This document shows positions 37,006-45,448 of a DNA stretch of 64,000 nt, one piece after another. Position 1 is the stretch's first letter, and every line of letters starts with the position of its first letter. Where the stretch lies: the NCBI RefSeq assembly GCF_014925405.1, contig NZ_AQHJ01000035.1, forward strand, positions 124,001-188,000, read 5' to 3'. A program made the translations under genes and the position numbers. The notes under the pieces were generated by a model. The model had not been told where the DNA came from and did no database searches. It saw only the letters and a program-made list of their open reading frames with translations. The stretch comes from Pseudoalteromonas ulvae UL12 (GTDB lineage: Bacteria; Pseudomonadota; Gammaproteobacteria; Enterobacterales; Alteromonadaceae).

Positions 37006-40000
37006 TTATACCTCAGATTCCTTTAAATTACTGGTTAGCTCTTGCAAGTGTTCACTGGCAGCTTGGTAGTCAATATCCTGAATACTTAAAATAATTTTGT
37101 TAATAATGGCCTGATGTTGATGGGCAGCACTGGTGTTGTGTAATTCATCAACCAGTCGCTCTGCAGCAGCATCGTCATTATTTAAAAAGTGATTAAGTTG
37201 GGTAATGATTTGTTGAATATCGGGCTTGCTGTCAGTGTCCGATGGACTTGAGGTTGCTTGGCGTTGAGGGATAGAAGTCAAGACATCAAGTGCATGATTA
37301 AATTGCTTACAAAAATCAGCGAGAGTGTGATTAAATTGCTCAAAATTACATTCATCGGTAGCTTCTATAAACGACAAACATTGGCTCTCTAATCGTGCCG
37401 CTTGTTCACTTAATGTTAATTCACCTAAGCTGGCCGCTGATGATTTTACGGTATGAAAAAAGCGGTTGAGCGACTCGTAATCTTGCTTTTTAAGCAAGTC
37501 ATCAATAAGCAGCATGTAGTGGCGATATTCGTTATAGAACATGTTGAGCATCTTGAGATATAACTCAATTTTATGTTGGTGTTTTTCAAGTCCAAATTGG
37601 GTATCAAATCCTGATAATTGAATTGGACACGTATTGGTTGGTTGCACTATAGGATCGGTGGTTATTTTGTCGCTGTAAGAGGAGAACTCAATTGGTGCGT
37701 CAGCTGCCAGAGGGCTAATTGTTGCACTGGCATCTATCCAGCGTGTAATCGTTAAATAAAGGAGCTGATGATCGATGGGTTTATTTAAGTGATCATTCAT
37801 ACCTGCATCTAAACTGCGTTTGTAATCATCTGGCGAGGCATGAGCCGTCATGGCAATGATAGGTAAATGAGCTAAATGTGGTTGTTTGCGAATCTCTTGA
37901 GTGGCACTTAAGCCATCCATCACTGGCATTTGCACATCCATGAGTACCAAATCAAACGTTTGTTTTAAAACGTTTTCCAGCGCTTCAACGCCATTATTGG
38001 CGGTGGTGACAATAATACCGACGTCAGTCAGAAATTCGGTGGCGACTTCTCGATTTAAAATGCTGTCATCGACTATCAACACTTGTTTGCCTCGTAGTGC
38101 ACTTAAGTCGAGGTTAGATTTCAAATTAAGTTCGCGGTTTTCAAGTGGTGTACGAGGGGCTTTTTCTTGAAAGAAAATTTCCATCAATGAATCATGAATG
38201 GATGACGCGTCAACGGGCTTGGCAATGATTTTTTTGATATTCGCTTCATGCGCATCAGATTCAAATTTATCGACATCATAGGCCGTCACCATCAGCATGG
38301 CCGCGGGTAATATGATATTGGGATTATTCGCAATGCGCACTGCTGTTTCGACCCCATTAAGACCGGGAATATTCCAATCTAAAAACACCGCATCGTAAGG
38401 CGAACCTTGTCGGCTGGCTTTTTCCAATTCATCGAGAGCGGCATACCCATCAGGGACCCGTGTGACGTTTAAACTTAATGCGTCGAGAATATCGGCGAGT
38501 ACTTCGCGGGCCATGGCGTTGTCATCAACAATTAGTGCGCGTTTTCCTTTAAGTCGATTTTGTTTTGGCCAAATCTGAATTTGCTCACTTTCACTGAGGG
38601 TTAGTTTGCAGGTAAAGTGGAATTGGCTGCCGACATTGAGTTTGCTTTCGAGCCAAATTCGCCCGCCCATCAATTCAGTCAATTGACGACAGATTGCTAA
38701 GCCTAAGCCTGTGCCGCCATATTTGCGGGTGATGCTCGAGTCCATTTGAATAAAGGGAGAAAAGAGCTGATCAATGCGTTCTTTATCAATGCCAATACCT
38801 GTGTCGATGACACTAAAACGCAGAGTATGTTGTTGATCTTGTTGTGCAATGAGTTTAACGCGAATAATGACTTCACCTTGCTCAGTAAATTTGACTGCAT
38901 TACTGGCAAGGTTTATCAATATTTGTCCGAGCCGAATGGGATCCCCAATCCATAAAAATGGCACTTTTTTATCGATATCGAGTAATAACTCGACTCCCTT
39001 ACATTGTGCTTTGTAAGCACTAATATTGGTGACTCGGCGTAGCACATCGCGTAAATCAAAGGGCACATATTCAAGGGTGAGTTTATTGGCTTCTATTTTT
39101 GAATAATCTAATACATCATTAAGAGTGTTGAGCAATACATCAGACGAGGAGAGTACTTTTTCCATAAAGTCTCGTTGGCGTTTATTGAGTTTCGTTTTGA
39201 GCATTAACTGACTCAGGCCAATGATAGCGTTCATGGGGGTGCGAACTTCATGGCTCATGTGGGCAAGAAAATTGGATTTTGCTTTACTGGCCGATTCGGC
39301 TTTTTTGCGAGATTCGACTAATTCGGTCGTTCGTTCTGCAACTTTGTGCTCTAGAGTATTGTGATAATCAAATAATCTCGTGGCCATTTCTTTAAAGGCA
39401 TTGGCTAAAATGCCGACTTCATCTTTGCGATCACTGGGCAATTGCAGCTGTCCATTAGCGACAAGTTGATAATTAGCTTTACCAATTTCAGACGACGCTT
39501 CACCGAGCATTTTGAGTGGCCTGACAACTTTATTGAGTGTGACTAAATACAGCATAAGCATTTCTACCACTAAAGAGATTAGCCCAATAATGAGCACAAA
39601 TCGCGCGGTTGAACGCGCAGCTTGCATCACTAAATCTTCTGGGTAGACAGTAACCAGCAACCAATCTGGGCCTTTTATGGGAGCAATCGCAAGCCAAGCT
39701 TTGAGTGATTGATTAAAAATGATGGCATGATCGCCGGTAAATTCTTGCTCGATAGCTTTTATTGCATCACCAAGCGCTCCTGATGGATTGAGCTTTGAAG
39801 CGTAGTCGGTATGGTTGTTTTTGAGAGATTCTTCGATATCTGGGTGAACGATAAGCTGGCCACTTTTATTAATCATGAAATTATAAGTGCCTTCAAGCTT
39901 TTCATGAATGATCCGATTGAGTAAGTCTTGCAATAAAATGTCATGGCCAATATTGATGAGGTTTTCACCATCGAGGTCGACAGGGGTTTCCAGTGACACC

Positions 40001-40725
40001 ATCCAATCTTTTGCTGTTGAGTCATAATAGAGGTCAGTCCAAACAGGAACGCGCTCAGGATTATTTTCAGGCATCACTATGGTGTACCACGGTTCTTGAC
40101 TGACTTCGAGTGTGGCAGGTGTATTAATCGCCCAAGGTAAACCAGGCCAGTAGATGATGACCACGTTTTCAGGCATGGTGATATAGACGCTTTCAAAGCG
40201 GTTGACCCAAGCTGGGCCATATTGCGCCATTAAATGATAAGCAATATTAAGTTTATTACGAAAAGCCTGTTCACCGATAGGCGCATCAGGACCGACAAAT
40301 CCAGTGAGATACTCTAACTTATCGCCATAATTATACATTAGCCCGTGATAAGCCTCTGGTAACAAACGAGTGGTGCCATCATCTTGTTTGATAAAGTATT
40401 TCGAAAATTCAGTATCAGTAACGTTTTGGCCACTTTGGTATGCGTTCAAAAAACGTTGTTTGATTGTGGTGTGGTTTTCGGCTGCGAGTTGAAAAATCGC
40501 GCTTTCTTTTTCGCTGCGTTCTTTAATGTATTTGTCGAGCGTTTCAACAACCTGACCTTCATAAATTGTGGTGATGTGCCAATAGGTCGCAGCAGATACG
40601 AGCACGACAATTAATGTGAGACGAATCGACATTTGCAGCAACATGGCCGACGTTAAGCGATCTTTGAATTTTATCGAATTAAAATCAGTGTGAAGATCGA
40701 TTTCTGGAGTGGTCCTTTTTGGCAT
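37006..40725 (-). CDS. Hybrid sensor histidine kinase with two receivers and Hpt domain
   Basis: A 1239-residue membrane kinase. TM1 (about 30-50), a large periplasmic double-Cache-like sensor (about 55-370), TM2 (about 375-395), HAMP (about 395-455), HisKA with SHEVRTPMNAI (His492), HATPase with VNLASNAVKFT-type N box and GTGLGLAIC, receiver 1 (Asp783), receiver 2 (Asp930, LMDVQMP) and a C-terminal Hpt domain (His1091, FFHTVKSSAASLG). The full phosphorelay His-Asp-His is thus in one chain, with the REC-GGDEF protein downstream as likely output. Cache domains usually bind small metabolites such as amino or organic acids; the ligand here is unknown. Confidence 0.9.
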   Translation of the reverse strand: MPKRTTPEIDLHTDFNSIKFKDRLTSAMLLQMSIRLTLIVVLVSAATYWHITTIYEGQVVETLDKYIKERSEKESAIFQLAAENHTTIKQRFLNAYQSGQNVTDTEFSKYFIKQDDGTTRLLPEAYHGLMYNYGDKLEYLTGFVGPDAPIGEQAFRNKLNIAYHLMAQYGPAWVNRFESVYITMPENVVIIYWPGLPWAINTPATLEVSQEPWYTIVMPENNPERVPVWTDLYYDSTAKDWMVSLETPVDLDGENLINIGHDILLQDLLNRIIHEKLEGTYNFMINKSGQLIVHPDIEESLKNNHTDYASKLNPSGALGDAIKAIEQEFTGDHAIIFNQSLKAWLAIAPIKGPDWLLVTVYPEDLVMQAARSTARFVLIIGLISLVVEMLMLYLVTLNKVVRPLKMLGEASSEIGKANYQLVANGQLQLPSDRKDEVGILANAFKEMATRLFDYHNTLEHKVAERTTELVESRKKAESASKAKSNFLAHMSHEVRTPMNAIIGLSQLMLKTKLNKRQRDFMEKVLSSSDVLLNTLNDVLDYSKIEANKLTLEYVPFDLRDVLRRVTNISAYKAQCKGVELLLDIDKKVPFLWIGDPIRLGQILINLASNAVKFTEQGEVIIRVKLIAQQDQQHTLRFSVIDTGIGIDKERIDQLFSPFIQMDSSITRKYGGTGLGLAICRQLTELMGGRIWLESKLNVGSQFHFTCKLTLSESEQIQIWPKQNRLKGKRALIVDDNAMAREVLADILDALSLNVTRVPDGYAALDELEKASRQGSPYDAVFLDWNIPGLNGVETAVRIANNPNIILPAAMLMVTAYDVDKFESDAHEANIKKIIAKPVDASSIHDSLMEIFFQEKAPRTPLENRELNLKSNLDLSALRGKQVLIVDDSILNREVATEFLTDVGIIVTTANNGVEALENVLKQTFDLVLMDVQMPVMDGLSATQEIRKQPHLAHLPIIAMTAHASPDDYKRSLDAGMNDHLNKPIDHQLLYLTITRWIDASATISPLAADAPIEFSSYSDKITTDPIVQPTNTCPIQLSGFDTQFGLEKHQHKIELYLKMLNMFYNEYRHYMLLIDDLLKKQDYESLNRFFHTVKSSAASLGELTLSEQAARLESQCLSFIEATDECNFEQFNHTLADFCKQFNHALDVLTSIPQRQATSSPSDTDSKPDIQQIITQLNHFLNNDDAAAERLVDELHNTSAAHQHQAIINKIILSIQDIDYQAASEHLQELTSNLKESEV

Positions 40726-40957
40726 ACGCTTCCTAGCAAAATTAATGTGTGAGACATCGAACTAGAATAATGATTCGTTTGTACCTTTTATTCTTATACT
40801 TCAAGGTTAGTGTAGAAAAGAAGGAAAACAAGTAATTGGTAATAGTGTGTAATAAGTCTATAAATGCACGATGTGAAGAAGGATTATTAATAATTAACCC
40901 CATTCAAGTAGGTGCTGCGTTTATAACTATAACCTTTGATTAAATTGAGTTTATGAA

Positions 40958-42793
40958 ATGATAAACAATCACACATTTTTTATTAAAAAAACGCCGCTCA
41001 GCCCCACACGTATTGCCATGGCCTTGTTATTGACTTTGGTATCAGGATGTAATCGCAGTATTGAGCCCACGCAAGTAGAGACTGAATCCAGCGAAAACAA
41101 AACCCAAGTAGCAAAGCCTGCAACTGATCCGACTCACGTTCAAGAGCAAACAGAACAATCAGCCGACCTTGCTATTCAACGTTTAGAGTATCGCCATGCT
41201 CTCGATGGGCAGCTATTGGCCCCAACCTTGGTCGCACCTGCTCCAAATACCTTGCAAACACGTAAACGGGTCGGTGCGCTTCATCCTCCTATGCCGATCC
41301 CCATTCATCCTGGGCCCATACTTCCTAAGCTAATAATGCCACCGATTTTGACGCACCCTACAGATCAAGAAAATTACTTACCGTCATCATCAAACCCGGT
41401 GCAACAAGTAAGCACAGCGCCGGTGTCTACTTTTTCTATCGATGTGGATACAGGTAGCTACAGCAATAGTCGACGCATGTTAAAGATGGGCCAACTCCCG
41501 CCAAGCGATGCCGTCCGTGAAGAGGCGTTTATAAATTACTTTGATTATCAATATCGCGCACCTACATCAACCGCTGTACCATTTAATGTCCACAGTGAAA
41601 TAGCGCCTGCACCTTGGGATCATCACCGTCAGTTGCTGAAAATTGGCATTAAGGGATTTGAGGTAGATAAAGCGCAGCTCAAAGCGGCGAATTTGGTTTT
41701 TTTACTGGATGTATCAGGGTCAATGAACGCGCCTGATAAACTGCCGCTACTAAAAAAAAGCTTAACAATGCTGACCAAGCAACTCGGTAGTGATGATTCG
41801 GTGGCAATCGTTGTTTATGCCGGGGCTGCTGGCATGGTGCTTGATGCAACAGCGGGGAATGATCACCACGCGATTATTAATGCACTGGATAAACTCAGCG
41901 CAGGAGGCTCAACCAATGGTGGGCAAGGGATTGAATTAGCCTATCAAATTGCTCAAAAACAGTTTATTCAAGGGGGCATTAACCGCGTGATATTGGCCAC
42001 TGACGGTGACTTTAATGTTGGTATGCAATCGATTGATAAATTAAAACAGCTCGTTGCAGCTAAGCGAAAAACTGGCATTGCATTAACCACTTTGGGTTTT
42101 GGTCAAGGCAATTATAATGATGGATTGATGGAACAATTAGCGAATATTGGCAATGGTCAGCATGCGTATATCGATACCATTCAAGAAGCCCGAAAAGTGC
42201 TGGTGGATGAACTCAGCAGCAGTATGCAAATCATCGCTAAAGATGTGAAAATCCAAGTTGAATTTAACCCTAAGTGGGTGGCAGAGTACCGCTTAATTGG
42301 CTACCAAAACCGACTATTGGCAACAGAAGACTTTAATAATGATCAAGTCGATGCCGCGGAGTTAGGCGCAGGTCATACAGTAACGGCGTTGTATGAAATT
42401 ACACTTGCCAATTCAACAGCTAAACAGATTGATGATTTACGTTATCAAGCAAGCGCGCCTAAAGCAACTGAACCCAAAACAACAGAGCACGATGAGACAG
42501 AGCTCGCGTTTGTCAAATTACGTTATAAGCAGCCCGATACCGATCAGAGTCTCATGGTGCAGCAAGCCATTAGTGCATCGAGTCGAATGGATACGCTTGA
42601 AAGTGCGAGTCAAGATTTTCAATTTGCTGCAGCTGTCGCTGGGTTTGCTCAGTTATTAAAAGGTGCAAAATATACAGGTCAATGGCAGTATCAAGCGTGT
42701 ATCGAATTGGCTCAAGCTAATAAAGGGGCAGATCCTTTTGGCTATCGCAGTGAGTTTATTCAATTAGTGCAAAATGCAGCGACTTTGCAATAA
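40958..42793 (+). CDS. YfbK-like von Willebrand factor A lipoprotein
   Basis: A 611-residue surface or periplasmic lipoprotein: lipobox LVSGC (Cys31), a low-complexity tether, a Pro-rich part (about 105-135), the YfbK-type N-terminal domain (STFSIDVDTGSYSNSRRML), a VWA domain with an intact MIDAS motif DVSGS (about residue 250) and the C-terminal domain typical of the DUF3520/YfbK group. VWA domains bind metal and protein partners. It is followed after 25 bp by an ECF sigma factor and its likely anti-sigma factor, so it may be a sensor or effector of that system. The start region has an overlapping ATG AAA TGA just before; the ribosome-binding site is weak. Confidence 0.85.
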   Translation: MINNHTFFIKKTPLSPTRIAMALLLTLVSGCNRSIEPTQVETESSENKTQVAKPATDPTHVQEQTEQSADLAIQRLEYRHALDGQLLAPTLVAPAPNTLQTRKRVGALHPPMPIPIHPGPILPKLIMPPILTHPTDQENYLPSSSNPVQQVSTAPVSTFSIDVDTGSYSNSRRMLKMGQLPPSDAVREEAFINYFDYQYRAPTSTAVPFNVHSEIAPAPWDHHRQLLKIGIKGFEVDKAQLKAANLVFLLDVSGSMNAPDKLPLLKKSLTMLTKQLGSDDSVAIVVYAGAAGMVLDATAGNDHHAIINALDKLSAGGSTNGGQGIELAYQIAQKQFIQGGINRVILATDGDFNVGMQSIDKLKQLVAAKRKTGIALTTLGFGQGNYNDGLMEQLANIGNGQHAYIDTIQEARKVLVDELSSSMQIIAKDVKIQVEFNPKWVAEYRLIGYQNRLLATEDFNNDQVDAAELGAGHTVTALYEITLANSTAKQIDDLRYQASAPKATEPKTTEHDETELAFVKLRYKQPDTDQSLMVQQAISASSRMDTLESASQDFQFAAAVAGFAQLLKGAKYTGQWQYQACIELAQANKGADPFGYRSEFIQLVQNAATLQ

Positions 42794-42818
42794 TCATATG
42801 ACAGGAAACATATATACA

Positions 42819-43409
42819 ATGACGTCCTCGCAATCAGACGAAACACTGATGTTGCAATATGCTAAAGGTGACATGGCAGCGTTTGAGCAGCTTTATCGAC
42901 GCCACAAAAATAGCTTGTTTCGTTTTTTTGCGCGTCAATGCGACGATCATCATTTGGCTGAAGAGCTCTTTCAAGAGTTATGGAATAAAATCATCAAAGC
43001 TCGCAGCACCTATCAAGCATCAGCCAAGTTTACTACTTGGCTGTATCAGTTAGCCCGCCATGTCCTGATTGATGCCATGCGCCGTAAACAAGTACGTACC
43101 CAACATTTGGTGCAAACTGAACCCGAAATACCAACGAGCAACGTGATTGAATTGGTTGCTTTTGACCCCTCGATAAGCAAACGAGTGGAAACCGCTCAAC
43201 AAGTCGAGCTCCTCAAAGGGTGTTTAGCGTTATTGCCATTAGAGCAAAAAGAGGCTTTTTTATTACGCCATGAAGCGCAGCTAAGTGTCAGTGAAATAGC
43301 GCAAGTTATTGGCGAATTGCCTGAAAATATTAAAAGTCGCATTCGCTACGCGATGAGTAAATTGAAGCGTTGTTTGGTCAATAAACTAGGAGCGGATCAT
43401 GAGCAATAA
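42819..43409 (+). CDS. ECF-type RNA polymerase sigma factor
   Basis: A sigma factor of about 196 residues with region 2 (MLQYAKGDMAAFEQLYRRHK, then ELFQELWNKI and TWLYQLARHVLIDAMRRK) and region 4 (LLPLEQKEAFLLRHE, VSEIAQVIGELPENIKSRIRYAMSKL). Regions 1.1 and 3 are missing, as in ECF sigma factors. I start at the ATG at 42819, where the ECF pattern begins (MTSSQSDETLML); in-frame ATGs at 42774 and 42798 overlap or abut the VWA gene. The 3' end overlaps the next gene by 11 bp. Likely directs transcription of an envelope-related regulon. Confidence 0.9.
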   Translation: MTSSQSDETLMLQYAKGDMAAFEQLYRRHKNSLFRFFARQCDDHHLAEELFQELWNKIIKARSTYQASAKFTTWLYQLARHVLIDAMRRKQVRTQHLVQTEPEIPTSNVIELVAFDPSISKRVETAQQVELLKGCLALLPLEQKEAFLLRHEAQLSVSEIAQVIGELPENIKSRIRYAMSKLKRCLVNKLGADHEQ

Positions 43410-44070
43410 ATTAACGGATGACACCATTACGGCTTTATATCAACAAGGTGCAACACAAACACCTTCGCCAGAGCTTGATCAGGCTATTTTACAGCAAGCA
43501 GCCACTGAGCTTAACAGTGCCACCACTGAACAACATGCCGATAAACCTTTTCGCTTACTGTCTCGGTCTTGGTTTGCCCCTGTTTCCGCTGTCGCTTCAA
43601 TGATTTGTGTGGCGCTGTTATATTGGCAAAATGCTCAAGTATTTCATCAAGTTCCTCAAGTGGTTAACAATGATGTTTCTAAAGAGTTGCCGCAAGCGAG
43701 TAAACGCTCAGCGCAACCACCACAGTCTGATGCTGAGCAAACCGAAGCGGCGAATATAACGTTAGAAACCCTGCAATTGGATGCCCCTTCACGCAGCATC
43801 GACGAACCATTGATGCTCATAAAAGAACAAGCGCTGCGCCCCGCATCGAATGTTCAAGCGCGTCAAGGCGCACAAAGCCCTGCTGTTGATGTATTGAGTC
43901 TTTCTTCTGACGATGCTCAGTCTCTTGTTGAAGTCGATGCGTTATTGGCACAAAATAAGCCAATACAAGCGGCAGAGCGATTAAAAGCTTTGCTCAAAGA
44001 TGCCCCATACCTAAAAGCACACTTATCCGCACAGCAAAAACAATTGCTTAATGATGCAAAGAGGCCTTAA
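43399..44070 (+). CDS. Candidate membrane anti-sigma factor
   Basis: A 223-residue protein with one TM helix (about 56-74, WFAPVSAVASMICVALLYW), a short cytoplasmic N-terminal part (about 1-55) that could bind the sigma factor and a periplasmic Gln/Ser/Ala-rich C-terminal part. It has no zinc-binding HxxxCxxC motif, so it would be of the non-ZAS type. The 11-bp overlap with the sigma gene and this topology are the evidence for an anti-sigma role. AGGA precedes the ATG. Its stop codon is in the loop of a long hairpin. Confidence 0.7.
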   Translation: MSNKLTDDTITALYQQGATQTPSPELDQAILQQAATELNSATTEQHADKPFRLLSRSWFAPVSAVASMICVALLYWQNAQVFHQVPQVVNNDVSKELPQASKRSAQPPQSDAEQTEAANITLETLQLDAPSRSIDEPLMLIKEQALRPASNVQARQGAQSPAVDVLSLSSDDAQSLVEVDALLAQNKPIQAAERLKALLKDAPYLKAHLSAQQKQLLNDAKRP

Positions 44071-44086
44071 GCCTTTTTGCATCATT
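44050..44086. terminator. Long hairpin over the anti-sigma stop codon
   Basis: A 16-bp stem (AATGATGCAAAGAGGC / GCCTTTTTGCATCATT, one G-U pair) with loop CTTAA that contains the TAA stop. It separates convergent genes, but has no T tract after the stem, so a factor-independent terminator is doubtful. Confidence 0.5.
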
Positions 44087-44099
44087 GCAGTGGACTTGG

Positions 44100-44978
44100 T
44101 TATTGTTGCGCATGGACAGTACGTTCAAAACGTGATGCTAGGCTTTGACCTGAGATTGATTCGAAACTCCCCATTTTTTCAAAGAGTTGCTGTAAGCGTT
44201 CATCGGCGGTAGGGTGAGTTTGGTACAGTAACGCTAAGGCTGAGTCATCAGGGGCGATTGCGGCAAGGCGCTGTAAATTCGCCAGCATAGCAAACGGATC
44301 GTACCCTGCTTTGACAACTAAATTCAGTGCTTGTTGATCAGCAAAAAACTCATCTTCGCGGCTTAGTCCTTGGGTATAAAGTTCATGGGCTGAGTCGGTA
44401 ATTGTTTTTGCCCATTGTCGATACTGCTGCTTTGAGGCCGAGGCGCCAGTATTACTTTGATAAGCGTGCGCCGAAACAAAGACCGTTTCAGTTAATGCAT
44501 TTCGCAGTGCGTGATCTTGTAAGTGTTTTAGGTGATGCATCGCCGTGACATGAATGATTTCATGGGCTAATACCGCCGCCAGCTCAGCTTCATCATTGAG
44601 TTCAGTCAACATCGCGGTTGTAATAAATACATAGCCGCCAGGTGCCGCAAATGCATTAATCGCACTTGAATTGATCACGCCAAACCGCCAAGGTAAGTGA
44701 GGGCGCTCAGAATGACTAGCGAGCAAGAGGCCCACTTGGTTGACGTAAATATTCAGTTCGCGGTTATCAGACAAAGGGCGCGTGCCAAGTAACGCGGCAG
44801 ACATATTTTGACCCAACTGAATTTCTTGAGGTTCATCAATCTGGTTAGCATCCCAAAGTGCCGTGCCGCTATCCACTAACGCCCCGACATCTAGGCTGCC
44901 AATTTTAAGTCCGGTAGTATTACAGCCGCTCAGTAGCAAGCTTGTCACTATCAGTGCAAGGGGGATCAAGTGTTTCAT
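44100..44978 (-). CDS. M48-family metalloprotease lipoprotein
   Basis: A 292-residue lipoprotein (lipobox LLSGC, Cys19) of the M48 peptidase family, like periplasmic LoiP/BepA, which handle misassembled outer-membrane proteins. The zinc motif HEIIH is at 139-143 and the third ligand lies in SREDEFFADQQA (about 206-217). A typical NAFAAPGGYVFITTAML block precedes the motif. It is the last gene of a three-gene unit, its ATG overlapping the SH3-protein stop as ATGA, with GGAG seven bases upstream. The coupling suggests that the cyclase, SH3 protein and protease act together. Confidence 0.9.
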   Translation of the reverse strand: MKHLIPLALIVTSLLLSGCNTTGLKIGSLDVGALVDSGTALWDANQIDEPQEIQLGQNMSAALLGTRPLSDNRELNIYVNQVGLLLASHSERPHLPWRFGVINSSAINAFAAPGGYVFITTAMLTELNDEAELAAVLAHEIIHVTAMHHLKHLQDHALRNALTETVFVSAHAYQSNTGASASKQQYRQWAKTITDSAHELYTQGLSREDEFFADQQALNLVVKAGYDPFAMLANLQRLAAIAPDDSALALLYQTHPTADERLQQLFEKMGSFESISGQSLASRFERTVHAQQ

Positions 44979-45448
44979 GGTGTTGCTCCATTTAATTGAC
45001 CTTGTTTTATAAAGGCTTGCTGCTGTGTGGGAGTGGTCACAAACCCATCAAGGAGTAACACTGCAGCTGGGTTAGGCACTGAATTGCTTAGTGATTCGGC
45101 ATCAAAGCCTCGGATCCCAGTCGATTCTGTCGAACGCCCGCCAGAGACTGATTGCAATAATTGCCCAATTCCGACTTCACCTGCTCGTTTTGGGCTGGTA
45201 GCAAATCGCACGTTAAGCATTTTGACCCAACCGCTGAGCGTGTTTTGCTGTGAAATTTGATACCAAGCTCGGTGGCGCTGCATGATGGCAATGGCGGTGT
45301 CTGCAGGTAAACGTTCAATAACGGCGCTGCTGATTTGGGCTGTTTGATGAACGGGTGTTTCTTTGACCGTGTCAGCTTGTTGTTGCTGGGCGAAAAGGGA
45401 CAAGCTGCACAGATACAAACAGGCAGCCATCACAGGGGATATTGTCAT
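44975..45448 (-). CDS. Exported SH3-like domain protein
   Basis: A 157-residue protein with a signal peptide (about 1-21, ending LFAQQQ) and a bacterial SH3-like domain (about 30-85, with AVIERLPADTAIAIMQRHRAWYQIS and SGWVKMLNVRF; quoted in two pieces). The C-terminal half is unknown and rich in Ser/Gly (VSGGRSTESTGIRGFDAES), a stretch reminiscent of the low-complexity part seen in proteins beside M48 peptidases. Both ends overlap neighbours by the 4 bp ATGA, and AGGAG precedes its ATG: strong translational coupling. Periplasmic SH3b domains usually bind peptidoglycan; inferred here. Confidence 0.75.
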   Translation of the reverse strand: MTISPVMAACLYLCSLSLFAQQQQADTVKETPVHQTAQISSAVIERLPADTAIAIMQRHRAWYQISQQNTLSGWVKMLNVRFATSPKRAGEVGIGQLLQSVSGGRSTESTGIRGFDAESLSNSVPNPAAVLLLDGFVTTPTQQQAFIKQGQLNGATP

